In this document: positions 8,617 to 17,281 of the stretch, one piece after another
How positions within the stretch are numbered: the first letter of the stretch is position 1
How the letters are laid out: each line of letters starts with the position of its first letter
From: CAZJJK01 sp964546285
GTDB lineage: Bacteria > Spirochaetota > Spirochaetia > Treponematales > Breznakiellaceae
NCBI GenBank assembly: GCA_964546285.1
Contig: CAZJJK010000001.1
Coordinates: forward strand, 62,001 to 126,000
Reading direction: 5' to 3'
Length of the DNA: 64,000 bases
Translations under genes and position numbers: made by a program
Notes under the pieces: model-generated
The model's database searches: none
Told to the model about the DNA's origin: nothing
What the model saw: only the letters and a program-made list of their open reading frames with translations

Positions 8617-9822
8617 CTATAAAGTTTCTGACAATCCGCGATCTATATGGTAATGCGTTAAGGCTTCTCGAACAAGAGCGGCCCGAAAAGCGTCAGCGCC
8701 TTCCGCTTCCGTCCCCGCTTTTATTTTATGATAAGAGTTCGATAAAGGAAAACCTATAGACGTTAATGATTTTTCAGATAACTCGTTCATGATGAAACGT
8801 AAAGCCGCCGGCAACACCAGCCAGATTGTATTGTCCAAGCTGACTAAAGCTTCGTTACGCTTATTAGCTATTTTAGTGCTAAGCCTATGGAGAGCCGCGG
8901 CAAAGCGAAGATCGGCTAAGATCGATACCGCTTCCGCTTCAGTAAGCAGATAGGCATTGTTGGCTATGGCTAAAGCGCGATTAAACCGGTCAGTCCACAA
9001 AAGAGGCCGACTTTCTATCAGTTTTGTTCTGGTTAGGCGCTCTCCCTCAACTAATTCTCTAATAATTTTTGCTGTCCGATCTAAAAAGGCTTTTTCTTCT
9101 TCCCCAAGGACGCTTGTCGCTTCTAATCGATAATATGGGCACCAAAAATCATCGGTCTCATTTCCTTCATCATGAACGAACAAAGGAGCTATTGTAAAAC
9201 CCGCCTGAAGCAGATCGCTAAAAACACGATCAAGTATACCGGACGCCTCCACACCAGGTAAAAAAAGGCTAAAGCCTAGGCTTATTCTAGCTCCTAACTC
9301 TTCTGGTGAAGGCCCTAAAAATCCTCGTCTTGTATCACAAGCCCAACCAAGTTGTTTATCTAGAGCCGTTTCTAATTCAAACGCCGCCGCATACGCGGCT
9401 TGAGCATGAAAGCCACGGCGCCGGCAGCTGAGCCTTATATGATCTATATCATTGATAAATAATCGTATACCTTTAGAAGCGGAAAAAGCACCCCCCACTC
9501 TATCTGGAGCGCTCAGTTCACCGGGGTAGCGTTCAGACAGGAGAGCGGCGCGTTTGTTATCAATTTCTTCATATGGAATGAGAAGATATTCGCTATCTAT
9601 ATTTTTAAGAGCGATAGCGATTCGATCTCTTAGCAGTAAACGGGCTGATTCACCAGCTCTCCAGACAAAAGCTTCGCCATCTATATTTCTCGCGAAACGG
9701 AGATCGGTATAGAGGCAAACATCAAGATCGCTTGAGGCCTTGCCTATATCCGCATAACCCGACCCGGCGTTCACCGCATTGAAAAAGGACGCGGCATCTT
9801 TATCTTTCCTGGATTGAATCAT
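8617..9822 (-). CDS. McsB-like protein (phosphagen-kinase fold), catalytically degenerate
   Basis: The 401-residue protein follows the layout of McsB, the protein-arginine kinase that marks proteins for ClpC. LRFARNI (41-47) matches the family xRIRLARN block, NDIDHIR (124-130) matches NEEDHIR, RRGFLGPSP (165-173) matches QRGYLTSCPTN, DEGNE (218-222) matches the GEGSE loop, and FRAALVREAL near the C-terminus matches RRAALIRERL. Key residues are changed: one nucleotide-binding arginine is D40, the catalytic glutamate of NEED is isoleucine, and the CPTN cysteine and asparagine are replaced by serine and glutamate. I infer a pseudokinase, perhaps still an adaptor for ClpC. It lies six bases after an mcsA-like gene and 25 before clpC. 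Confidence 0.75.
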   Translation of the reverse strand: MIQSRKDKDAASFFNAVNAGSGYADIGKASSDLDVCLYTDLRFARNIDGEAFVWRAGESARLLLRDRIAIALKNIDSEYLLIPYEEIDNKRAALLSERYPGELSAPDRVGGAFSASKGIRLFINDIDHIRLSCRRRGFHAQAAYAAAFELETALDKQLGWACDTRRGFLGPSPEELGARISLGFSLFLPGVEASGILDRVFSDLLQAGFTIAPLFVHDEGNETDDFWCPYYRLEATSVLGEEEKAFLDRTAKIIRELVEGERLTRTKLIESRPLLWTDRFNRALAIANNAYLLTEAEAVSILADLRFAAALHRLSTKIANKRNEALVSLDNTIWLVLPAALRFIMNELSEKSLTSIGFPLSNSYHKIKAGTEAEGADAFRAALVREALTHYHIDRGLSETL

Positions 9823-9828
9823 TTAAAC

Positions 9829-10083
9829 CTAGTTTAAGGAGAAGTCAAAACCCGCGATCGAGTCTTTGATGGAAGAGATATTCTGAGAAGCAGGCTTTAT
9901 TGAAGCATTTTTCATACGGAGACATAAGCGTCCAATATGTGTTTTTCCCTTACTTGCCCCCCCCTTATCTAAGGCCTTCCCAAATAAAGTCCAACATTGC
10001 GGACAACCCGCTAAACAAGCGGCAATGGACTCGGTGGCCGTTAAAGAGCAGTTTGGACACACAATGTCATGAGTATTCATCAT
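9829..10083 (-). CDS. McsA-like small zinc-finger protein
   Basis: The 84-residue protein carries two CPxC pairs, C9/C12 and C27/C30, followed by a basic stretch with HIGRL. This resembles the second zinc finger of McsA (CPKC...GCSECY...HAGK), the activator of McsB. It lacks the first zinc finger and the C-terminal UVR coiled coil of full McsA. Position supports the call: it sits directly before the McsB-like gene and clpC. It may hold the McsB-like protein in a complex; that is inference. The tail is serine- and isoleucine-rich and unlike other families I know. Confidence 0.6.
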   Translation of the reverse strand: MMNTHDIVCPNCSLTATESIAACLAGCPQCWTLFGKALDKGGASKGKTHIGRLCLRMKNASIKPASQNISSIKDSIAGFDFSLN

Positions 10084-10089
10084 GCCTCG

Positions 10090-11376
10090 TTAATACCTCC
10101 GTAGAATTTCCAAGGGCGCGAGTTTTCCCGCCCGTCGAGCTGGAGCCCAAGCGGCGACTATAGAACACAAAATAGCGCCTACTCCTATTTGGCTAATAGT
10201 AGTCCAGTTGATAATAATCGGTATGCTCTCTAAATAATAGGCCGGATCAAGCAATTTAGTTGGGAGTGAAAGGCTGGAAGCTCCAAAAAGTGATAAAAGT
10301 CCAGTGATGCCGCTAATCAGCCCTTCTATGAAACGGATAAGCTCATTGACATATATAGCCGCGACTAAGCCGCCAGCCGTGCCTATAAGCGCTCCCAACG
10401 CACCAGTTAAGCCGGCGGCGAATAAAAATATTCCTGTTGTTGCCCGCGGACCAATACCAAAGCTTTTCAGGACGGCGATATCGCGTCTTCTTTCAACAAC
10501 AAGCATACTAGTAGCCGAAGCGACGTTTACAGCCGCGACAAGGACCGCTAGAAACATGATCAATATCAATAATTGCCGCGTCGTTTCGTAAGACTTGTAT
10601 TGGGAACGCTGTATTTCATACCAAGAATAAATAGCGAAATCGTTTGATAATAAAGCGGAAATTTCATGTCTAACTTTTTCATCATCATCATGCGGATCAT
10701 CAACCTTTACTCCCAAAAAAGGACGTACGCTATCAGGCGGCAGAAAAGACAGTCCGGCATCATAGGGGATAAAGCACCAGAGCGCGTCAAGCTCTTGATA
10801 GCCAGAAGAAACAATCCCTTTTACCTTAAATAAAGCTAACTTAGGAATCCTACGGCCATCTTCTGTGGTACGAACTATCATAAGCCGCGCCGTATCGCCT
10901 ATTTTCGCTCCTATTTTTTTGGCCAAGGCTTCCCCTAGTAAAGCCGATCGGGAATCAGTTAAAGCAAGTTCCCCCTCTTTAGCGCTTAGATAACGCTTTA
11001 CACCTTCATCCTCTAAAAAGGCGGGATCGATGGCTCTTATGGAAACACCAGAACTCGCGCTAGAACCGACAAGGAGCCCCAGACCTTGGGCTTCTGGCCA
11101 GACACCGCGAACGCCGGGAATTTGTTTAATCAAATCCAGAGGCGCTGTCGCGTCAACACCATAAGCCCTGGCGTAGATTTGATAGTGGTAGCTTCCAACT
11201 TCTAAAAATCGTTCTGTTATGCCTGAAATCATACCATCGGCGACCACTAAGGTAACAATAATCGGCACCAGACTTAGGGCGATTCCAAAAGCCGACCCTA
11301 ACAGGTAACGTCCTCCTTCCTTGCCTCGGCCAAGGAGATAACGCGCTGCTATAAAAAAAACCGCTTTTGATTTCAT
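10090..11376 (-). CDS. lolE: LolC/LolE-family ABC transporter permease
   Basis: This 428-residue inner-membrane protein has the MacB/FtsX permease plan: one N-terminal transmembrane segment (about 25-47), a large periplasmic domain, and three transmembrane segments in the last third, ending in APARRAGKLAPLEILRRY, the usual FtsX-domain finish. With LolD and a second permease it would extract lipoproteins from the inner membrane for delivery to the outer membrane. Its ATG overlaps the lolD stop (ATGA). LolE versus LolC is assigned only by gene order. Confidence 0.82.
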   Translation of the reverse strand: MKSKAVFFIAARYLLGRGKEGGRYLLGSAFGIALSLVPIIVTLVVADGMISGITERFLEVGSYHYQIYARAYGVDATAPLDLIKQIPGVRGVWPEAQGLGLLVGSSASSGVSIRAIDPAFLEDEGVKRYLSAKEGELALTDSRSALLGEALAKKIGAKIGDTARLMIVRTTEDGRRIPKLALFKVKGIVSSGYQELDALWCFIPYDAGLSFLPPDSVRPFLGVKVDDPHDDDEKVRHEISALLSNDFAIYSWYEIQRSQYKSYETTRQLLILIMFLAVLVAAVNVASATSMLVVERRRDIAVLKSFGIGPRATTGIFLFAAGLTGALGALIGTAGGLVAAIYVNELIRFIEGLISGITGLLSLFGASSLSLPTKLLDPAYYLESIPIIINWTTISQIGVGAILCSIVAAWAPARRAGKLAPLEILRRY

Positions 11377-12062
11377 CCGTTTTCTTTTTCGCTAAAAATA
11401 CCGGCTTCAAGGAAAAAACGCTGGTCAGCCCTGGCCGCTATCCTTTCATCATGGGTTACAACCACTAAGGTTTTCCCTTTTTTTGATGCCAGATCAAAAA
11501 GTATATCCGCTACCATAGCGCTATTAGCCGGATCTAAATTGCCGGTAGGCTCGTCAGCTAATACCAATTCCGGGTCATTAACAAGGGACCGAGCGACAGC
11601 CACCCGTTGCCGCTCTCCGCCGGATAATTGCGAAGGAAAATGATGAGCTCTTTCATCCATCTTTACTTCAGCTAACAGAGCCTTAGCCTTTTCCATCGCT
11701 TCTTTCTTAGACAAGCCGGCGACAAAAGCTGGCAACATAATATTCTCAAGAGCGGTAAAATCCTTAAGCAAATAATGGAACTGAAACACAAAACCGACGA
11801 AATGAGACCGGTAACTCGTTAAGGCGGTCTCAGCCAAACTTTGAATTTCATAAGAGCCAACCGCTACCCGGCCTCTAGTCGCCTTATCCAAGCCCCCCAA
11901 AATATTTAAAAGCGTACTTTTTCCACTACCGCTTTCTCCGCGGATCGCCATGGATACACCAGCTTCCAAAGTGAAACTCAAACCCTTTAGGATAGCTAAT
12001 ACTTCATTTCCAGAAGAAAAATCCTTATGCAATTCCTCTACAATAATCAGAGGTTTATTCAT
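11373..12062 (-). CDS. lolD: LolD-type ABC transporter ATP-binding protein
   Basis: The product is the ATPase of the lipoprotein-releasing transporter. Walker A GESGSGKST, the Q-loop region FVFQFHYLLKDFTALEN, signature LSGGERQRVAVAR and Walker B LVLADEPTGNLD are intact, with the conserved H in VVVTHDERIA. A longer frame opens at 12155, but ATG at 12062 has GGAGG about nine bases ahead and starts the usual MNKPLIIVEEL, giving 229 residues; it overlaps the lolC stop by 8 bases. It lies between the two permease genes as in lolCDE. Confidence 0.92.
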   Translation of the reverse strand: MNKPLIIVEELHKDFSSGNEVLAILKGLSFTLEAGVSMAIRGESGSGKSTLLNILGGLDKATRGRVAVGSYEIQSLAETALTSYRSHFVGFVFQFHYLLKDFTALENIMLPAFVAGLSKKEAMEKAKALLAEVKMDERAHHFPSQLSGGERQRVAVARSLVNDPELVLADEPTGNLDPANSAMVADILFDLASKKGKTLVVVTHDERIAARADQRFFLEAGIFSEKENG

Positions 12063-13356
12063 CACGCAACACCTCCGCCGGACGAATCCGAGTTGCTTTA
12101 GCTGACGCGAACCAAGCGGCGCTTGTAGCCGATAAACAACCAAACAAAAAAACAAGAAACACTTCGCTTGGTATTAATTTTGCCGGTATTTCCTTGATAT
12201 AAAAAACAGTAGGCGAAAAAACCGTAAAATATTCCAAGCCTTCGCCAAAACCGAAAAAACGAAATAAAAGCCCCAAAAAACCGATAAAGCCGTTAACAAC
12301 GCTCTCTAGAAGAGTAAAAAACCCTTCAATATTTAGAGCGATCAATAAACCAGGTATAAGGCCACATAAAGCGCCAATTAATCCAATAACCAAACCATCT
12401 GTCGTAAAAACTAAACGAACGGCTAAAGCTTTTGCGCCTACCGCTCGCAATAAACCAATTTCATCGCGCCGCTCCAGTACCACTCTACGCTGCGCTTGAT
12501 ATACATTGACTGCCACGATAAGGAAAATAAGCCCCACAAGCAAAAACATAATAACCTTTTCCGTCCGTAACGCGCCAAAAAAGGACCTGTTGTATTCCCT
12601 CCATGACTCAATTTTAAAATCCGTGAACTGTTCCTTTAAAGCCCCCATAACTTCAAGGTCTTTCCATCGATCTTTCAGTTTTATGCCATACAGCAATGGA
12701 GCTTCGCCTCCAGCGACAGCGAAGGCTTCATCAATATCGATAAAGACCATACTCAAGTCATATTCATAAAACCCGCTGCGAAACAAGCCAGCGATCCTAT
12801 ACAAATTGCTACCGCCCGAAGTTCCGGAAAGAGCCGCGCCAGACAAAGCCACTAAATTGATATAATCGCCAACACCCAAACCGAGTAATCTCGCCAATTC
12901 CGCACCGACTATCGCGGAATCGGCCTCCAAGTCAAAAGCCCCCTCCTCAAAAACCAATTTTTCCATTAGTCCGCTATCCGCTTTAGCGGAAGCCGCTGGA
13001 ACGCCACGAACCGAGGCCAATTCTTGAGAACCGCTCCGACCGGAAGCTAGAGCTTGCAATTCCACAAACGGAAGAACCGCCGATACCCGTCTATCATCGC
13101 TTAAGGCCCGCTTCAATTCTAGATCGTAAGTGTCTTTCCGCCCCGCATCCAAACGTATATGATAAGACGATATTTCCAATATACTTTCTATAAATCCTAG
13201 CTGAAATCCATTCATAACAGCTAGGACGATGATAAGGGCCATTACCCCCACACCAATTCCAACGATAGAAAAGACAGACGAGGGCGATGCTTTGTCACGT
13301 TTTCTAGCTGATAAATAGCGAGCGGCGACAAAACTTATCCAAGATCTATCACTCAT
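12055..13356 (-). CDS. lolC: LolC/LolE-family ABC transporter permease
   Basis: The 433-residue protein begins with SFVAARYLSARKRDKASPSS, a typical LolC/E opening, then a transmembrane segment (about 25-50), a periplasmic domain and three C-terminal transmembrane segments, closing with ATRIRPAEVLRDE. It is the partner of the permease encoded at 10090. Its start overlaps the preceding exported-protein gene by 8 bases. Together with lolD and lolE it forms the lipoprotein-sorting part of the long run. Confidence 0.85.
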   Translation of the reverse strand: MSDRSWISFVAARYLSARKRDKASPSSVFSIVGIGVGVMALIIVLAVMNGFQLGFIESILEISSYHIRLDAGRKDTYDLELKRALSDDRRVSAVLPFVELQALASGRSGSQELASVRGVPAASAKADSGLMEKLVFEEGAFDLEADSAIVGAELARLLGLGVGDYINLVALSGAALSGTSGGSNLYRIAGLFRSGFYEYDLSMVFIDIDEAFAVAGGEAPLLYGIKLKDRWKDLEVMGALKEQFTDFKIESWREYNRSFFGALRTEKVIMFLLVGLIFLIVAVNVYQAQRRVVLERRDEIGLLRAVGAKALAVRLVFTTDGLVIGLIGALCGLIPGLLIALNIEGFFTLLESVVNGFIGFLGLLFRFFGFGEGLEYFTVFSPTVFYIKEIPAKLIPSEVFLVFLFGCLSATSAAWFASAKATRIRPAEVLRDE

Positions 13357-14959
13357 TGTCAGGCTCCGAAGGATTAGTTTGCTGAGCCTCGCTCATCGCC
13401 CCCGTATCGCTGAGTGTTTTCGCCAAAGCGGGTGCGTATTCATCCATTTTTTGACCATCTTTCCATAGGGCTCTTATAAGCACTCGGCCCTCCCGATACA
13501 AGTCCTCTATTTCTATATCACCTGAGGTATATTTATGCCTCTCCAATATTTCATTTCGATAATTCTTTTCCGCTATTCTAGAACCCGAGCTATCATATTC
13601 ATATTCCGTCCGTAGACTATCTCCACCTATATTTGTCACTACCGACTTAATCCGGTTTTCACTCCAATCCTGGGCTGTCTCGGAAAGAACAGTATCGTTT
13701 ACGCTCTCTTGAATCGAGGTTATCTGTCCTTCGGCATTGTATTCAACCCGTACAGTCTCCCCGCTTGTTTTATCCATACTAAGGGAAACAGATGGAGCGG
13801 GCAACTCGCTGTCAGAAAAATACTCTATAACGGTTGGAGTGCCTATAACGCCGCCCTCAGGGCTTATCCGCCTTAGTTCTATCGGCCTGCCTAGCTCATC
13901 ATATCTAGTCACGCGCGCGTTTTCCTCAGTGGATTTAGTTTCCAATAAACGCGGGACTCCAAGCTCTGTTTCTAAGACCATTATCCTTTCCAGCTCTAAA
14001 ATCTGTTCCATTTGAACTAGATTTATACTGTCCATGGCATCTTGATTTGGAGCTTTATCCCACTGCCCCAGCTCAACCGTCTGTTCGGCATCTCCGGCTT
14101 TCTCAATCGGCTTTTCATCTTCGTTAAGCTTTATCGTGGGGAGAGGAAGATCCATAGCCGCTAGGTTTTCCTTTTGTTGATCCAGCTTTGGCATAGGAAC
14201 GCTAATCGCGTCCTGATTCTCAGAATCTTCAACCGCCGCTCCCTTATCGGAGGAACTAGGGGGCGTGTTCGTTTGGGCGATAAGGCTACGAGTCGCTGAT
14301 CGAATAGATAAATTCCGATCATATTTAAAACTTTCCACCCATTCCGGTATCATCTTTTCAAGCCCTTCGGCGTCCCGCTCCACAACAAACCCTTCAGCCT
14401 TGATAACAAGGCCTTGGTCATAGCTGTATTTTATAAGCCGTATCGTCCCATCGGCCTCTAGGCTACGCTCTTCGGTTAAGGCGGAGTCTTCATTATAATA
14501 TTCGCGCCGCGACAAGCCGTTATTGTCTCGTCTTTCTATAAAACGTTCACGGCCATGCTTGTCAAGCAGGACTACGGTTGCTCGTTTTTCAACACCCTCT
14601 GCCATTAAGGACCTATATTCCCCCCAACCGCCAGCCCGCAGTATGTCGTCTAGCCCAAGTCCGTAAAAACCGATCATTTCCTCGGAAGATATTTTTACGA
14701 CAGCCAGCGCCCAGGGCAAACGCCGCCCAGATGAGGCCGCGACAGTTCTACGAGCTAAGCCAGAAACATCAGACTCATACCATATAGCTTTATCAAGGTT
14801 AAACCCGCTATAGGCCAGGGCATTCTCGCTTTCTTCTCCCTCTTGAGCGTACAGGAAAGTTCCTATGGATAGCGCCGCGATAGCCCCCATAAAACTAAGA
14901 AAAAATCTAGAACAATTAAGCTTAGCCAAGGAATTGACAGATATAATCATCGGGATCAA
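13349..14959 (-). CDS. Exported protein with YD-repeat-like segments, function unknown
   Basis: The 536-residue protein starts with a signal peptide (hydrophobic stretch FMGAIAALSIGTFLYA, then QEGEE). The middle is rich in acidic and polar residues and low in complexity; several stretches (YDELGRPIELRRI, VEYNAEGQITSIQE, YEYDSSGSRIAEKNY) look like diverged RHS/YD-type beta-hairpin repeats. I do not recognise the family. It sits between ftsY and lolC, so a role at the cell envelope is likely but unproven. The ATG at 14959 overlaps ftsY by 38 bases and no Shine-Dalgarno was found; a start 4 codons later is also possible. Confidence 0.75.
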   Translation of the reverse strand: MIPMIISVNSLAKLNCSRFFLSFMGAIAALSIGTFLYAQEGEESENALAYSGFNLDKAIWYESDVSGLARRTVAASSGRRLPWALAVVKISSEEMIGFYGLGLDDILRAGGWGEYRSLMAEGVEKRATVVLLDKHGRERFIERRDNNGLSRREYYNEDSALTEERSLEADGTIRLIKYSYDQGLVIKAEGFVVERDAEGLEKMIPEWVESFKYDRNLSIRSATRSLIAQTNTPPSSSDKGAAVEDSENQDAISVPMPKLDQQKENLAAMDLPLPTIKLNEDEKPIEKAGDAEQTVELGQWDKAPNQDAMDSINLVQMEQILELERIMVLETELGVPRLLETKSTEENARVTRYDELGRPIELRRISPEGGVIGTPTVIEYFSDSELPAPSVSLSMDKTSGETVRVEYNAEGQITSIQESVNDTVLSETAQDWSENRIKSVVTNIGGDSLRTEYEYDSSGSRIAEKNYRNEILERHKYTSGDIEIEDLYREGRVLIRALWKDGQKMDEYAPALAKTLSDTGAMSEAQQTNPSEPDNE

Positions 14960-15794
14960 AAGGCGCTATATTTTCATACGCTTCGCCATCGCATACAAAA
15001 GCTGGCGCCAAGCTTAAATCTGCCGCTAAAGAGAAAGCGATACCCCCCTTAGCGGAAGAATCGAGTTTGGTTAACACCACCCCGTCCAAACCAACGGCTT
15101 CTTTAAATATTTCAGCCTGAGATAAAGCGTTACGACCAGTTGTCGCGTCAATAACCAATAGCTTTCTGTAAACCGCCCCCTGTGCCTTTGAAGAAACGAT
15201 CCTATCGATTTTTTTTAGTTCCTCAACCAAACCGCTTTTTGTGTGCATTCTACCAGCGCTATCGGCGATGATAAGAGGAATAGACCGCGCCTTCGCGGTT
15301 TCAATGGCGTCAAATAAGACCGCCGCCGGGTCACCGCCTGTTTTATGAGCCACAACACGAACGCCAAGCCGTTCGCCGTGGATCTTAAGCTGTTCAATCG
15401 CCGCCGCCCTAAAAGTATCCGCGGCCGCCATAACTGGCTCTAAGCCAAAGCGTGAACGGTACCAGAAAGCCAATTTAGCCGCGCTTGTCGTTTTACCAAC
15501 GCCATTTACTCCCAATAAAAGAACGATGTTCAACCGATCGGGAGAAAGCTCGGTTTCCGCGATCGTAAGTTTCTTTCTTAGGATTATCGCTAAATGCCGT
15601 TTCAGATCCTCGATGTCGCGTAGACCCTCATCGTGACATATTTTTCGCAATTCGGAAGAAATGGATAACGCTAATTGTGGCCCAATATCGCCTTCCACAA
15701 GGCTATCTTCCAGTTCTTCCAGCAACTCATTAAGCCGTGATCTGTCTCTAGTAAAAAACGCTTTCACGCGTTCGGAAAAACTCAATGGTCTCAT
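14922..15794 (-). CDS. ftsY: Signal recognition particle receptor FtsY
   Basis: The 290-residue GTPase docks SRP-ribosome complexes at the membrane. It has the NG-domain only, without a long acidic A domain. The N-domain helices are followed by GVNGVGKTTSAAKLA (G1), ADTFRAAA, DSAGRMHTKSGLVEELKKI (G3, the FtsY-typical DTAGR region) and LTKLDSSAKGG (G4). It overlaps both neighbours by a few bases (start at 15794 overlaps the PEGA-protein stop by 4) and is translated as part of the run. Confidence 0.95.
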   Translation of the reverse strand: MRPLSFSERVKAFFTRDRSRLNELLEELEDSLVEGDIGPQLALSISSELRKICHDEGLRDIEDLKRHLAIILRKKLTIAETELSPDRLNIVLLLGVNGVGKTTSAAKLAFWYRSRFGLEPVMAAADTFRAAAIEQLKIHGERLGVRVVAHKTGGDPAAVLFDAIETAKARSIPLIIADSAGRMHTKSGLVEELKKIDRIVSSKAQGAVYRKLLVIDATTGRNALSQAEIFKEAVGLDGVVLTKLDSSAKGGIAFSLAADLSLAPAFVCDGEAYENIAPFDPDDYICQFLG

Positions 15795-17281
15795 TGTTTT
15801 CCTTCTTTAGCCGCCGTTTTAGTGTATGGAAACGGCAATGTAGCTATATTGATGAATTTAGTAAAACGATACACCGCTTCGGCAACAAAAACGCCAGCCG
15901 TTACCCATAGAACGTTACCGGCGAAATCCATTCTAGCCCCCAGTAGCGCTGTTTCTTGACTAGAGCCAAATACCACCCTGTCTTTATACCCCTTCGCGAA
16001 ACCCGAAACAAGAAAAGCTATAGGTAACATTATTGAAAACCGACCAAACGCTCCATAAAAAGCCTTCCTAGCCCTTTCCAATTCTTTCCCATCGTCGCTA
16101 GACCGATTCAATGAAAAAGCTAAGCTACCAGCTCCCGCCGATACGACAATTTCGGCTATCTTGTCCGCTGTTTCCGCCGAGAAATAGGCGGAGGCGTCCT
16201 CCGCCACTTTTACCGTGGAGGGACCGGTTCCTATATACTCAACGCCTTTTCTGATTATGCTTTCCTGATCTGGTAAACCATCTATTGTCAACGGAACAAG
16301 TTCAAGCTCGGAATAGCGTAATTCTTCCAAAGTTATGGCGATAGTGCTTAATTTCCCAGAATCCAATTCCAAATCGAATTGCCTATTCGCGTAGCCAGGG
16401 GCGCTTAAGTCAACACGCACGGGACCGGCTGGTCGCTCAAGAGGGCCAATGACGCCGCGGCCGCGATAGCTCCCATCAACAACAATATCAGCACCAGCGG
16501 ATATTACGGCTAAAGCCGCGGGAACTTCGCCTAAAGCGGCTCTAGCTACGCTTTCAGCCAAGGAGCTAATGGATCGCTGCCTATCCTCGGGCGAAAAAAT
16601 TATTTCCCCTGTATACAAATTTCCGCCATCAGCGAGTGAAAAAAGGCTAACGGATAAGAGCGTACGCTCATAATAGGGCCTAGCCCATCCGGTGATAATT
16701 GCGTCTAAGTTCTTGTCTACACAAAAAGCTTCTTCTTTGCCTGTTTCAGGAGGGGGGAAAAGCGCGTCATTTTGATTTTCTTTGGCTAAAACAATACGGC
16801 GTTTATTAGCGACGGGCTTCTCTACGGATGAGGCTTCCAAAAGTTTAAGCGCCTCTATAATTTTTTCATCCGCGCTGTCACGCGCTTGCGCTTGTTTTTG
16901 TTTAGACAAACCTTGGAACAATATAAGATCTCTAGCGTTTCTTTTGGCAATCACATCCTTTTCAGCGCTTTCCCGCGAGGCGAGTGTGGCGCTTTCGACT
17001 AGTTTCTCAACTTCCGTGGTCGAAGCCGTATGAACACCCATTTTTACCAGCTCGCGCCCCAGCTCCAAGGCCGTTAAAGCCAGCGCTAAACGTCCGGAAC
17101 TGTCAAAACCAGGGGCCGAGAAGGAGCACAAACCAACTGTCCAATCGGCTCCGCTCGGCAAGTCTTGTTCCGGCGATTCACTTTCGCCGCTAGCGAAGAG
17201 CGCTACTGATGGCCATAAGAACGCGCGCGTTAGTATCAGAACTAGAACGACATACGGCGCGTGACGCCGCTTAGGCCCCAT
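15791..17281 (-). CDS. Exported membrane protein with a PEGA-like domain
   Basis: An N-terminal signal segment (VVLVLILTRAFLW...ALFASG) is followed by a region resembling CsgG/LpoB-type lipoprotein folds (ADWTVGLCSFSAPGF) and then a PEGA-like module near residues 255-310 (VDGSYRGRGVIGPLERPAGP, then VRVDLSAPGY). Two hydrophobic segments lie in the last 100 residues. Function is unknown; PEGA domains usually occur in surface or wall-associated proteins. The longest frame starts at 17311, overlapping prfB by 41 bases; ATG at 17281 has GGGGGAGG just ahead and is preferred (496 residues). It is co-transcribed between prfB and ftsY. Confidence 0.7.
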   Translation of the reverse strand: MGPKRRHAPYVVLVLILTRAFLWPSVALFASGESESPEQDLPSGADWTVGLCSFSAPGFDSSGRLALALTALELGRELVKMGVHTASTTEVEKLVESATLASRESAEKDVIAKRNARDLILFQGLSKQKQAQARDSADEKIIEALKLLEASSVEKPVANKRRIVLAKENQNDALFPPPETGKEEAFCVDKNLDAIITGWARPYYERTLLSVSLFSLADGGNLYTGEIIFSPEDRQRSISSLAESVARAALGEVPAALAVISAGADIVVDGSYRGRGVIGPLERPAGPVRVDLSAPGYANRQFDLELDSGKLSTIAITLEELRYSELELVPLTIDGLPDQESIIRKGVEYIGTGPSTVKVAEDASAYFSAETADKIAEIVVSAGAGSLAFSLNRSSDDGKELERARKAFYGAFGRFSIMLPIAFLVSGFAKGYKDRVVFGSSQETALLGARMDFAGNVLWVTAGVFVAEAVYRFTKFINIATLPFPYTKTAAKEGKQ

